From Cupriavidus yeoncheonensis (GTDB taxonomy: Bacteria > Pseudomonadota > Gammaproteobacteria > Burkholderiales > Burkholderiaceae): 64,000 bases of DNA. Below the pieces are notes generated by a model. That model ran no database searches. It was not told the origin of the DNA and saw only the letters and a list, made by a program, of their open reading frames with translations. The stretch covers positions 186,001 to 250,000 of the forward strand of contig NZ_CAJPUY010000003.1 of NCBI RefSeq assembly GCF_905397275.1. Reading direction: 5' to 3'. A program made the position numbers and the translations under genes. This document shows positions 19,829 through 28,087 of this stretch, piece after piece. How positions within the stretch are numbered: position 1 is the stretch's first letter; each line of letters begins with the position of its first letter.

Positions 19829-20716
19829 CTACGCGCGGAAGACCGATTCCGCCACGCCGAACACGGCGCTCACCACGGGGTCGTCGCGGCGGCTGGCCAG
19901 CGCGACCAGCGTCAGTTCGGTCTGCACCGACATGCCTTCCACGACCACGAGACCGTGCGCATGCGATTCGCGCAGCGCAATGGAATCGCGCACGAGCGAC
20001 AGGCCCACGCCTGAGCGCACGAGATCGAGCATCGAAGCCTCCTGGTCCACATGCGCGACCTTGTGCACGCTGGCCGCGTCCACGCCGGCTTCGGCAAAGC
20101 GCGCCGAGAGCAGCCGGTGGTGCGCGGACTCGGGCGGCGTCCAGATCCACGGCAGCGTCGCCAGCTGCGCCCAGGTGCGCAGCGCCGTGCGCTCCTTCCA
20201 GCCCTTGGGGGCGACCACGTAATAGGAGAACGGCGTCAGCGCCAGCGCATGGAAACCGGCATCCGGCGGCTGCCCGAGATAGAAGCCGGCATCGAGCGCG
20301 CCGCTGCGTACCTGCTGCAGCACCCAGCCCGACATGCCGTGGCGCAGCTCCGTGCCGATCTGCGGATGGCGTTCGACCAGCGTGCGCAGCATGACGCCAA
20401 GCCGCGTGAATTCGGGGTCGAGGATGGTGCCGATGGCGAGCTTGCCGCGCACGGTGTGGTGCATGGCATCGACGGTGTGCTGCAGGTCGCCGACGCTGTC
20501 GAGAATGCGCTCGGCCAGCGGCAGCAGCGCCGCGCCGTCGGCGGTGAGCGTGAGCCCGGCGGCGGTGCGTTCGAACACGCGGATGCGCCAGGCCGATTGC
20601 AGTGCCTTCAGCTGCAGGCTCACGGCCGGCTGCGTCAGGTGAAGCCGCTGGGCGGCACGGGTGAGGTTGCCTTCGCGGGCGACGGCAACGAAGGCGCGCA
20701 GGTGATGGAGGTCCAC
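19829..20716 (-). CDS. LysR family transcriptional regulator
   Basis: This 295-residue protein begins with GTG at 20716 (MDLHHLRAFVAVAREGNLTR). The HTH is at residues 3-60 (AAQRLHLTQPAVSLQLKAL) and a substrate-binding domain follows. It is divergent from the GMC oxidoreductase. A perfect inverted repeat in the shared gap (20741-20766) is a likely binding site. It converges tail-to-tail with the hydrolase at 10 bp. Confidence 0.9.
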   Translation of the reverse strand: MDLHHLRAFVAVAREGNLTRAAQRLHLTQPAVSLQLKALQSAWRIRVFERTAAGLTLTADGAALLPLAERILDSVGDLQHTVDAMHHTVRGKLAIGTILDPEFTRLGVMLRTLVERHPQIGTELRHGMSGWVLQQVRSGALDAGFYLGQPPDAGFHALALTPFSYYVVAPKGWKERTALRTWAQLATLPWIWTPPESAHHRLLSARFAEAGVDAASVHKVAHVDQEASMLDLVRSGVGLSLVRDSIALRESHAHGLVVVEGMSVQTELTLVALASRRDDPVVSAVFGVAESVFRA

Positions 20717-20740
20717 GTTCAGGGCGCGCGAGTGTGCGGT

Positions 20741-20766
20741 GCAATATTTTGGGCGGCTTATATTGC
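20741..20766. promoter_or_regulatory. LysR-type operator dyad
   Basis: A perfect inverted repeat, GCAATAT (20741-20747) with ATATTGC (20760-20766), has a 12-bp spacer. It lies 25 bp upstream of the LysR GTG in the divergent gap. The AT-rich arms in a GC-rich context fit a LysR T-N11-A type box controlling lysR and the GMC gene. TTGACG at 20772-ish may be part of a promoter, but no good -10 was found. The remainder of the 298-bp gap shows no gene. Confidence 0.55.
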
Positions 20767-21014
20767 GGTTGACGATAAATCATTGGACGGACCCGCGCAA
20801 CTGCGCCAACCTTGCGGACACCGAAGCCCGTGCGCACGGCGCGGAGCGCCCTGGAGCGCGGGCCAGGAACGCAGGCCAGGACAGCGGACGCGGGGCGGCA
20901 AGCGCACCAGCCATCTTCACCCAACGCAAAGATGGGGCGATGCCGGCGGCTGCGGCGGCGGGCTTTGCAGGCAGACACCAGAACACAAGCACAAGCGGAG
21001 ACAAGACGACTCGT

Positions 21015-22634
21015 ATGGAGACCTTCGACTACATCATCGTGGGCGCCGGCTCGGCCGGCTGCGTGCTGGCCAACCGCCTGACGCAGGACGCGGAGGTGAA
21101 TGTGCTGCTGCTGGAAGCGGGCGGCAAGGACGACTACCACTGGATCCACATCCCGGTCGGCTATCTCTACTGCATCGGCAACCCGCGCACGGACTGGCTG
21201 TATCGCACGGTGGCGGAGAAGGGACTCAACGGGCGCTCGCTCGGCTATCCGCGCGGGCGCGTGCTGGGCGGGTCGTCGTCGATCAACGGCATGATCTACA
21301 TGCGCGGCCAGCGCGAGGACTACGACGACTGGGCGCGCCTGACCGGCGACGACGGCTGGCGCTGGGACAGCGTGCTGCCGCTGTTCAAGCGCAGCGAAGA
21401 CCACCATCGCGGCCCGAGCGAATTCCATGGCGCCGGCGGCGAATGGCGCGTGGAGGCGCAACGCCTGCAATGGGACATCCTGGAGCGGTTTATCGAGGCG
21501 GCGGAACAGGCCGGCATCCCGCGCACCGATGACTTCAACCGCGGCGACAACTTCGGCGTGGGCTACTTCGAAGTCAACCAGCGCCGCGGCATCCGCTGGA
21601 ACACGTCCAAGGCGTTCCTGCGTCGCGCGGCGGACCGGCCCAACCTGACCATCGTCACCGGCGCGCAGGTCAGCGCGCTCACCTTCGAGGGGCGCCGCTG
21701 CACCGGTGTGAACTATGTCGGCGGCGGCCAGGCGCATAGCGCGGCGGCACGGCACGAGGTCATCCTGGCTGCGGGCGCGGTCAACACGCCGCAACTGCTG
21801 GAGCTGTCGGGCATCGGGCAGGGCGAGCGCCTGCAGGCGCTGGGCATCCAGGTCCGGCACGCCTTGCCGGGCGTGGGCGAGAACCTGCAGGACCACCTCC
21901 AGCTGCGCAGCGTGGTCAAGGTCAACGGCGTGCGTACGCTGAACACGCGCGCGGCGAGCTGGTGGGGCAAGCTCGGCATCGGGCTGGAGTACGCTTTCAA
22001 CCAGAGCGGGCCGATGAGCATGGCGCCGTCGCAACTCGGCGCGTTCGCGCGTTCGGATGCGTCGCAGGCGCGGCCGAACCTGGAGTACCACGTGCAGCCG
22101 CTGTCGCTCGACAAGTTCGGCGAGCCCCTGCACGCATTCAATGCGTTCACGGCCAGCGTCTGCAACCTGCGGCCGACTTCGCGCGGCAGCGTACATATCG
22201 ACAGCGCCGACTTCCGGCAGGCTCCGGTGATCGCCCCCAACTACCTGTCTACGGATGAAGACCGGCGGGTTGCGGCGGATTCCCTGCGGCTCACGCGGCG
22301 CATCGTCGCGTCGCCGGCCCTTGCGCCATACCGGCCGGAAGAATGGCTGCCGGGGCCCGGCTTCGAGACCGATGAAGCGCTGGCGGAGGCTGCCGGCAAT
22401 ATCGGGACCACGATCTTTCATCCGGTCGGCACATGCCGCATGGGCCGCGCGGAGGATCCGCTTGCCGTGGTGGACCAGCGTCTGCGCGTTCTTGGCATCG
22501 ACGGGCTGCGGGTGGTGGATGCCTCGGTGATGCCGCTGATCACCTCGGGCAATACGAATTCGCCGACGATCATGATCGCGGAACGGGCCAGCGACATGCT
22601 GCGCGAGGACCGCCGGCAGCAGCTTGCGGCCTGA
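21015..22634 (+). CDS. GMC family FAD-dependent oxidoreductase (choline dehydrogenase/alcohol dehydrogenase-like)
   Basis: This 539-residue flavoprotein has the N-terminal dinucleotide motif G10-A-G-S-A-G15 and GMC signature segments GRVLGGSSSINGMIYMRG and AAGAVNTPQLLELSGIG. The catalytic H469 (HPVGTCRMG) and N515 (NTNSPTIMIAE) are present. It oxidises an alcohol group, but the substrate is unspecified. Resemblance is to BetA/PEG-dehydrogenase types. ATG 21015 starts the FAD fold directly; upstream open codons from 20739 are rejected. Probably regulated by the divergent LysR. Confidence 0.92.
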   Translation: METFDYIIVGAGSAGCVLANRLTQDAEVNVLLLEAGGKDDYHWIHIPVGYLYCIGNPRTDWLYRTVAEKGLNGRSLGYPRGRVLGGSSSINGMIYMRGQREDYDDWARLTGDDGWRWDSVLPLFKRSEDHHRGPSEFHGAGGEWRVEAQRLQWDILERFIEAAEQAGIPRTDDFNRGDNFGVGYFEVNQRRGIRWNTSKAFLRRAADRPNLTIVTGAQVSALTFEGRRCTGVNYVGGGQAHSAAARHEVILAAGAVNTPQLLELSGIGQGERLQALGIQVRHALPGVGENLQDHLQLRSVVKVNGVRTLNTRAASWWGKLGIGLEYAFNQSGPMSMAPSQLGAFARSDASQARPNLEYHVQPLSLDKFGEPLHAFNAFTASVCNLRPTSRGSVHIDSADFRQAPVIAPNYLSTDEDRRVAADSLRLTRRIVASPALAPYRPEEWLPGPGFETDEALAEAAGNIGTTIFHPVGTCRMGRAEDPLAVVDQRLRVLGIDGLRVVDASVMPLITSGNTNSPTIMIAERASDMLREDRRQQLAA

Positions 22635-22969
22635 TCGCGCCACGCGCTGCGGAACGAGCAGCGAAACGAGCCGTGGCTCGGGAGCCGGATCGCCCGCAAG
22701 CCCTTGTCGCAGCGCGTCAAAAACCTGACACACGGTTCATGTCTTATAGTGCAAACCCCGATGTTTTGCGATGCAACAGGCGCACACAATAGACCCACGC
22801 GGTTGGTGCACCACCCAGCACATGGCAATGGGTACCAACGGCAACAGCGGTAGTCGCACCGCATATAAAAATCACTAAAGCGACCCGACGGCGAAACGCC
22901 GCGTTCGAACCGATTGTCAGTGGTGCCGGGCACAAGCCGGCAGTTCAGCAACAGGGCGGGCAGGAGACT
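22635..22969 (+). promoter_or_regulatory. Gap with -10 element and long leader of the livG operon
   Basis: No gene is seen in these 335 bp. TATAGT at 22745-22750 is a good -10; the -35 is weak (AACCTG at 17 bp). Transcription from there would give a leader of about 210 nt with several short GC-rich dyads before livG. No known riboswitch was recognised. Confidence 0.4.
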
Positions 22970-23746
22970 ATGAATTCACAGGAAACCATCCTGGAAACGC
23001 GAAACCTCACGAAGGAATTCAAGGGTTTCACGGCGGTGAGCGACGTCAACCTGCGCGTGCGCCGCGGCTCGATCCATGCACTGATCGGGCCCAACGGCGC
23101 CGGCAAGACCACCTGCTTCAACCTGCTCACCAAATTCCTGGAGCCGACCAAGGGCACCATCCTCTTTAACGGCGTCGATATCACGCGCGAGAAGCCCGCG
23201 CAGATCGCGCGCCGCGGCGTGATCCGTTCGTTCCAGATCTCCGCCGTGTTCCCGCACCTGACGGTGATGGAGAACGTCCGCATCGGCCTGCAGCGCCAGC
23301 TGGGCACCGCGTATCAGTTCTGGCGCAGCGAGCGTTCGCTCGACGTGCTCAACGACCGCGCCATGGAGCTGCTCGAGCAGGTCGGCCTGACCGAGTTCGC
23401 GCAGACCGTCACGGTGAACCTGCCGTACGGGCGCAAGCGCGCGCTGGAGATCGCCACCACGCTCGCGATGGAACCCGAGCTGATGCTGCTCGACGAGCCC
23501 ACCCAGGGCATGGGCCACGAGGACGTGGACCGCGTCACGCAGCTGATCAGGAAGGTCTCGGCGGGCCGCACCATCTTGATGGTCGAGCACAACATGAACG
23601 TGGTGTCGTCGATCGCCGACAAGATCACCGTGCTGCAGCGTGGCGCCATCCTGGCCGAAGGGCCGTATGCGGAGGTGTCGAAAGACCCGCGCGTGATGGA
23701 AGCCTACATGGGCACGGCCGACGCCGAGTTGCAGGGCGCGCACTGA
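22970..23746 (+). CDS. livG: ABC transporter ATP-binding protein, LivG type
   Basis: This 258-residue cytoplasmic ATPase belongs to a branched-chain amino-acid-type (HAAT) importer. It has Walker A GPNGAGK46-TT, a Q-loop region SFQISAVFPHLTVMENV, a degenerate signature NLPYGRKRALEIA, Walker B LMLLDEPTQGM and the switch His in MVEHNM. AGGAG lies 6 nt before the ATG. It heads the gene run livG-livF-SBP-livH-livM. The transported compound is not known; aliphatic/aromatic amino acids or amides are the usual range. Confidence 0.9.
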   Translation: MNSQETILETRNLTKEFKGFTAVSDVNLRVRRGSIHALIGPNGAGKTTCFNLLTKFLEPTKGTILFNGVDITREKPAQIARRGVIRSFQISAVFPHLTVMENVRIGLQRQLGTAYQFWRSERSLDVLNDRAMELLEQVGLTEFAQTVTVNLPYGRKRALEIATTLAMEPELMLLDEPTQGMGHEDVDRVTQLIRKVSAGRTILMVEHNMNVVSSIADKITVLQRGAILAEGPYAEVSKDPRVMEAYMGTADAELQGAH

Positions 23747-23759
23747 GGAGGCCATCGAC

Positions 23760-24485
23760 ATGACGACAACCAGCGTACCCGCGCTCGAACTCAGGGACCT
23801 GCACGCCTGGTACGGCGAATCGCACATCCTGCACGGCGTGGATCTGACCGTGAACCGCGGCGAGGTGGTGACGCTGCTGGGCCGCAACGGCGCGGGCCGC
23901 ACCACCACGCTGCGCGCGATCATGGGCCTGACGGGCGCGCGCAAGGGCTCGATCAAGGTCGACGGCCACGAGACCATCGGCCTGCCCACACACAAGATCG
24001 CGCACTACGGCATCGGCTACTGCCCGGAAGAGCGGGCGATCTTTTCGAGCCTGTCGTGCGAGGAGAACCTGCTGCTGCCACCGGTGCTGAAGGGCGCCGA
24101 CAGCAGCAAGGGCATGAGCGAAGCCGAGATCTACGACATGTTCCCCAACCTGAAGGAGCGCCGCCAGAGCCAGGGCACGCGCCTGTCGGGAGGCGAGCAG
24201 CAGATGCTGGCGGTGGGGCGCATCCTGCGCACGGGCGCCAACCTGCTGCTGCTCGACGAGATCTCGGAAGGCCTGGCGCCGGTGATCGTGCAGGCGCTCG
24301 CGCGCATGATCCTGATGCTCAAGAAGAAGGGCTACACGGTGGTGATGGTGGAACAGAACTTCCGCTTCGCCGCGCCGCTGGCCGACCGCTTCTACGTGAT
24401 GGAGCACGGCAGCATCGTCGAACGCTTCGCGGCCAGCGAGCTGCAAGCGAAGATGCCGGTGCTGAACGAATTGCTGGGGGTCTGA
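23760..24485 (+). CDS. livF: ABC transporter ATP-binding protein, LivF type, with Arg in Walker A
   Basis: This 241-residue protein is the second ATPase of the importer. It has signature LSGGEQQMLAVGRIL, Walker B NLLLLDEISEGLAP and an H-loop position occupied by Q (MVEQNF), as is usual for LivF. The Walker A reads GRNGAG-R47-TTT: the invariant lysine is arginine, from a clean CGC codon. This could weaken ATP hydrolysis, or be a tolerated feature of this subfamily. It starts 13 bp after livG. Confidence 0.9.
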   Translation: MTTTSVPALELRDLHAWYGESHILHGVDLTVNRGEVVTLLGRNGAGRTTTLRAIMGLTGARKGSIKVDGHETIGLPTHKIAHYGIGYCPEERAIFSSLSCEENLLLPPVLKGADSSKGMSEAEIYDMFPNLKERRQSQGTRLSGGEQQMLAVGRILRTGANLLLLDEISEGLAPVIVQALARMILMLKKKGYTVVMVEQNFRFAAPLADRFYVMEHGSIVERFAASELQAKMPVLNELLGV

Positions 24486-24569
24486 TTGCGTCCGCTTGCA
24501 CGGATCGCCAGATCGGTTGTTTGGCAGGAACGGGTGGCGCGCTGCCGCCAAAACACAGGAGACAACGCA

Positions 24570-25778
24570 ATGAAGAAGACTCGGCTCGCGGCCGCGATGG
24601 CGGCTATCGTCATGGGTGCTGTTTCGTTCAACGCCGCCGCCCAGGTATCGGGCGACACCGTCAAGATCGGTTTCATTACCGACCTGTCGGGCCTGTACGC
24701 CGACATCGACGGGCAGGGCGGCGTAGAGGCCATCAAGATGGCCATCGAGGATGCCGGCGGCAAGGTGCTGGGCAAGCCGATCGAACTGGTTACCGCCGAC
24801 CACCAGAACAAGGCCGACATCGCCGCGTCGAAGGCGCGCGAATGGATGGACCAGCAGGGCCTGGACGTGCTGATCGGCGGTACCAACTCGGGCACCGCGC
24901 TGGCCATGAACAAGGTCGCTTCGGAGAAGAAGCGCGTCTATATCAATAATGGCGCGGGCACGGCCCGGCTGACCAACGAAGAGTGCTCGCCCTACACGGT
25001 GCACTATGCCTATGACACCGTGGCGCTGGCCAAGGGCACTGGCAGCGCCGTGGTGAAACAGGGCGGCAAGTCGTGGTTCTTCCTGACCGCCGACTACGCC
25101 TTCGGCCACTCGCTCGAGCAAGATACCGCGGCCGTGGTGAAGGCCAACGGCGGCACGGTGGTGGGTTCGGTGCGCCACCCGCTGTCGGCGTCGGACTTCT
25201 CGTCGTTCCTGCTGCAGGCGCAGTCGTCCAAGGCGCAGATCCTGGGTCTGGCCAACGCCGGCGGCGACACCATCAACGCGATCAAGGCGGCCAAGGAATT
25301 CGGCATCACCAAGACGATGAAGATCGCCGGCCTGCTGATGTTCATCAACGACATCCACAGCCTCGGGCTGAAGAACACCGAAGGCCTGCTGATGACCGAC
25401 AGCTGGTACTGGGACATGAACGACGACACCCGCAAGTTTGCCAACCGGTACTTCAGCAAGATGAAGAAGATGCCGAGCAGCCTGCAGGCCGCCGACTACT
25501 CGGCCGTCAGCACTTACCTGAAGGCCGTGGCAGCGGCCAAGACGGATGACCCGGACAAGGTCATGGCCGAGCTGAAGAAGACCAAGATCAACGACTTCTA
25601 CACCAAGGGCTACATCCGCCAGGATGGCCGCGGCATCCACGACATGTACCTGATGCAGGTGAAGTCGCCGGCCGAGTCCAAGAAGCCGTGGGACTACCTG
25701 AAGGTCGTGGCGACCATTCCGGGCGACCAGGCCTTCACCACGGTCGCCGAGTCGAAGTGCGCGATGCTTAAGAAGTAA
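24570..25778 (+). CDS. Periplasmic substrate-binding protein of a HAAT ABC importer
   Basis: This 402-residue type I binding protein (Leu/Ile/Val-binding family, Peripla_BP_6) has a signal peptide ending NAAAQ. The mature N-terminus VKIGFITDLSGLYADIDGQGG and the segment LIGGTNSGTALAMNKVASEK are typical of the family. Aromatic or branched-chain amino acids or related amides are possible ligands; none is proven. ATG 24570 follows AGGAG; the open frame upstream to 24486 is not coding-like. It lies between the ATPase pair and the permease pair. Confidence 0.92.
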   Translation: MKKTRLAAAMAAIVMGAVSFNAAAQVSGDTVKIGFITDLSGLYADIDGQGGVEAIKMAIEDAGGKVLGKPIELVTADHQNKADIAASKAREWMDQQGLDVLIGGTNSGTALAMNKVASEKKRVYINNGAGTARLTNEECSPYTVHYAYDTVALAKGTGSAVVKQGGKSWFFLTADYAFGHSLEQDTAAVVKANGGTVVGSVRHPLSASDFSSFLLQAQSSKAQILGLANAGGDTINAIKAAKEFGITKTMKIAGLLMFINDIHSLGLKNTEGLLMTDSWYWDMNDDTRKFANRYFSKMKKMPSSLQAADYSAVSTYLKAVAAAKTDDPDKVMAELKKTKINDFYTKGYIRQDGRGIHDMYLMQVKSPAESKKPWDYLKVVATIPGDQAFTTVAESKCAMLKK

Positions 25779-25805
25779 GCGTCAGCAGCCCAGTGACGGT
25801 TTGCT

Positions 25806-25841
25806 CCCTCTCTCCCACATGCGCCGCATGCGGGAGAGGGG
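25806..25841. repeat. Intercistronic hairpin between binding protein and permease genes
   Basis: CTCTCCC (25810-25816) pairs with GGGAGAG (25832-25838). An inner CATGCG/CGCATG pair lies around 25818-25830, giving a long nearly perfect stem. There is no T-tract, so it looks more like a REP-type mRNA-stabilising or processing element than a terminator. Confidence 0.6.
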
Positions 25842-25859
25842 AGATACAACCAGCAACGG

Positions 25860-26750
25860 ATGCCCATGGACATCTTTGGAATACCTCTTCCCGCCATGCT
25901 GTCCCAGCTCCTGCTGGGCCTTGTCAATGGCGCCTTCTATGCGATGCTGAGCCTTGGCCTGGCGGTGATCTTCGGCCTGCTCAACGTCATCAATTTCGCG
26001 CACGGCGCGCTGTTCATGCTCGGCGCAGTGCTGGCCTGGATGGGCATGGAGTATGCCGGGCTCAACTACTGGGTCATGCTGGCCCTGTCCCCGCTGGTGG
26101 TGGCGGTGCTGGGCGTGGTCATCGAAAAGACCATGCTGCGCTGGATCTACAAGCTGGACCATATCTACGGCCTGCTGCTGACACTGGGCATCACGCTGGT
26201 GATCGAAGGGATCTTCCGCTCGATCTACGGCGTGTCGGGCCTGCCTTACCAGACCCCCGACGCCCTGCAGGGTGCCACCGACCTCGGCTTCATGATCCTG
26301 CCCAATTACCGGGCCTGGGTGGTGGTCGCTTCGCTGGCGGTGTGCTTCGCCACCTGGTACGTGATCGAGAAGACCAAGCTCGGCGCCTACCTGCGCGCCG
26401 GCACCGAGAACCCCAAGATGGTCGAGGCTTTCGGCGTCAACGTGCCGCTGATGGTGACGCTGACCTACGGCTTCGGCGTGGCCCTGGCCGCGTTTGCCGG
26501 AGTGCTGGCGGCGCCGGTGATCCAGATCTCGCCGCTGATGGGCCAGAACCTGATCATCATCGTGTTCGCGGTGGTGGTGATCGGCGGCATGGGCTCGATC
26601 ATGGGTTCGATCCTGACCGGCCTGGGGCTGGGCGTGATCGAAGGTCTGACCAAGGTGTTCTATCCTGAAGCATCGTCGACCGTGGTGTTCTTCATCATGG
26701 TGATCGTGCTGCTGCTGCGTCCGGCCGGACTGTTCGGGAGGGAGAAGTGA
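25860..26750 (+). CDS. livH: HAAT ABC importer permease, LivH type
   Basis: This 296-residue inner-membrane protein has about eight hydrophobic segments. It shows the LivH landmark GAFYAMLSLGLAVIFGLLNVINFAHGALFMLGA and a C-terminal region VVIGGMGSIMGSI that docks the ATPase. ATG 25860 and ATG 25866 (MDIFGIPLP) are both possible; neither has a close SD. Its stop overlaps the livM start (TGATG). Confidence 0.92.
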   Translation: MPMDIFGIPLPAMLSQLLLGLVNGAFYAMLSLGLAVIFGLLNVINFAHGALFMLGAVLAWMGMEYAGLNYWVMLALSPLVVAVLGVVIEKTMLRWIYKLDHIYGLLLTLGITLVIEGIFRSIYGVSGLPYQTPDALQGATDLGFMILPNYRAWVVVASLAVCFATWYVIEKTKLGAYLRAGTENPKMVEAFGVNVPLMVTLTYGFGVALAAFAGVLAAPVIQISPLMGQNLIIIVFAVVVIGGMGSIMGSILTGLGLGVIEGLTKVFYPEASSTVVFFIMVIVLLLRPAGLFGREK

Positions 26751-27778
26751 TGGGTGCGGAATCCACCGTGACGATCAAGGGCGCGCAGGCAAAAGAGGGC
26801 TACGGCGTGCAGAAGAAGCTGTTGTACGGATTGCTGCTGCTGGCGCTGGTGGCGGCGCCGATGGTCGGCGCCTATCCGGTGTTCGTGCTCAAGGTGCTGT
26901 GCTTTGCGCTGTTCGCGTGCGCGTTCAACCTGCTGATCGGCTATACCGGGCTGCTGTCGTTTGGCCACGCGGCTTTCTTCGGCGGGGCCGGCTATATCTC
27001 GGGCGAAGCCATGAAGGTGTGGGGTGTGACGCCGGAGATCGGGCTGATCCTGGGCACCGCCGGGGGCGCGCTGATCGGCTACGTGGTGGGCTCGCTGGCC
27101 ATCCGCCGCCAGGGCATCTATTTCTCGATGATCACGCTGGCGCTGGCGCAGATGCTGTTCTTCATCTGTCTGCAGGCGCCGTTCACGGGCGGCGAGGACG
27201 GCCTGCAGGGCATCCCGCGCGGCAAGCTGTTCGGCGTGCTGTCGCTGTCGGACGACCTGACGCTGTACTACGTGTCGCTGGCGATCATCGTGGCGGCCTT
27301 TGCGCTGATCGTGCGCACCGTGCATTCGCCGTTCGGGCAGATCCTGAAGGCAATCAAGGAGAACGAGCCGCGCGCGATCTCGCTTGGCTATGATGTCGAC
27401 CGCTTCAAGCTGACGGCCTTCGTGCTGTCGGCGGCGCTGTCCGGGCTGGCGGGTTCGATCAAGGCGCTGGTGCTGGGCTTCGAGACGCTGACCGACGTGC
27501 ACTGGTCGATGTCGGGCTCGGTCATCCTGATGACGCTGGTGGGCGGCCTGGGCACGTTGTCGGGCCCGATTGTCGGCGCCTTCGTGGTGGTGGCGCTGGA
27601 GAACAAGCTGGGCGACATCGGCGCCTTCCTGGCCTCGGCCACGGGCATCCAGTGGTTCAACTCGCTGGGCGAGTCGGTGACCATGGTGATCGGCGCGATC
27701 TTCGTGATCTGTGTGCTGACCTTCCGCCGCGGCATCATGGGCGAGCTGAACGCGCTCTTCAGCCGCAAGCAGGAGTGA
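26750..27778 (+). CDS. livM: HAAT ABC importer permease, LivM type
   Basis: This 342-residue polytopic protein has the LivM core NLLIGYTGLLSFGHAAFFG and IKENEPRAISLGYDVDRFKL, the EAA-like coupling loop. It pairs with LivH. The ATG is at 26750, overlapping the upstream stop; GGAG lies 5 nt before it. It is the last gene of this transporter run. Confidence 0.92.
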   Translation: MGAESTVTIKGAQAKEGYGVQKKLLYGLLLLALVAAPMVGAYPVFVLKVLCFALFACAFNLLIGYTGLLSFGHAAFFGGAGYISGEAMKVWGVTPEIGLILGTAGGALIGYVVGSLAIRRQGIYFSMITLALAQMLFFICLQAPFTGGEDGLQGIPRGKLFGVLSLSDDLTLYYVSLAIIVAAFALIVRTVHSPFGQILKAIKENEPRAISLGYDVDRFKLTAFVLSAALSGLAGSIKALVLGFETLTDVHWSMSGSVILMTLVGGLGTLSGPIVGAFVVVALENKLGDIGAFLASATGIQWFNSLGESVTMVIGAIFVICVLTFRRGIMGELNALFSRKQE

Positions 27779-27823
27779 TCACCGGTCGACATGCCCGGAA
27801 TTGGGGCTAGGGTTTGTTCTAGC

Positions 27824-27852
27824 TTGTTCCATCTGCACCGCTTCGTTACATT
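27824..27852 (+). promoter_or_regulatory. Candidate sigma-70 promoter after livM
   Basis: TTGTTC (27824-27829) and TACATT (27847-27852) are separated by exactly 17 bp in a non-coding gap. They would start transcription near 27859, in front of the terminator at 27944. Confidence 0.4.
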
Positions 27853-27859
27853 TCACACA

Positions 27860-27977
27860 CGGTTTTCGCAGGTTAGATGGAGGCGGAAGCGAGGAGACGA
27901 CAGGCGCGCACCCGGTGTCGGGTAGCAGCGTTATAAATAAAGGGCGTTGCCGGGTGATCCTCGGCAACGCTTTTTTT
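27860..27977 (+). ncRNA. Putative small RNA (~118 nt) ending in a rho-independent terminator
   Basis: The segment lies between a consensus-like promoter and a textbook terminator, with no convincing coding frame. An internal dyad CACCCGGTGTCGGGT lies near 27910-27922. It could instead be just the 3' UTR of livM with its terminator. No known RNA family was recognised. Confidence 0.35.
27944..27977 (+). terminator. Rho-independent terminator
   Basis: GCGTTGCCG (27944-27952) pairs with CGGCAACGC (27962-27970) and is followed by seven T residues. It terminates the liv operon and/or the putative small RNA. Confidence 0.9.
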
Positions 27978-28087
27978 ATTCCCGGGTGACCACTGCTTCA
28001 CCCGCACCGTTTCCGGGCGCCGATGCCGCCATGGCATAGCCAGGCTCCGGTCACATGAGACAATGCGGGCTTGCCTCAGAGCCCGCC

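Noticed and set aside
22895-22915. tRNA-like T-loop sequence GTTCGAA in the livG leader
   Set aside because: No matching acceptor, D or anticodon stems are present around it. It is a chance match.
27801-27989. 62-codon plus-strand frame over the putative small RNA
   Set aside because: It runs through the terminator stem and T-tract and has no SD.
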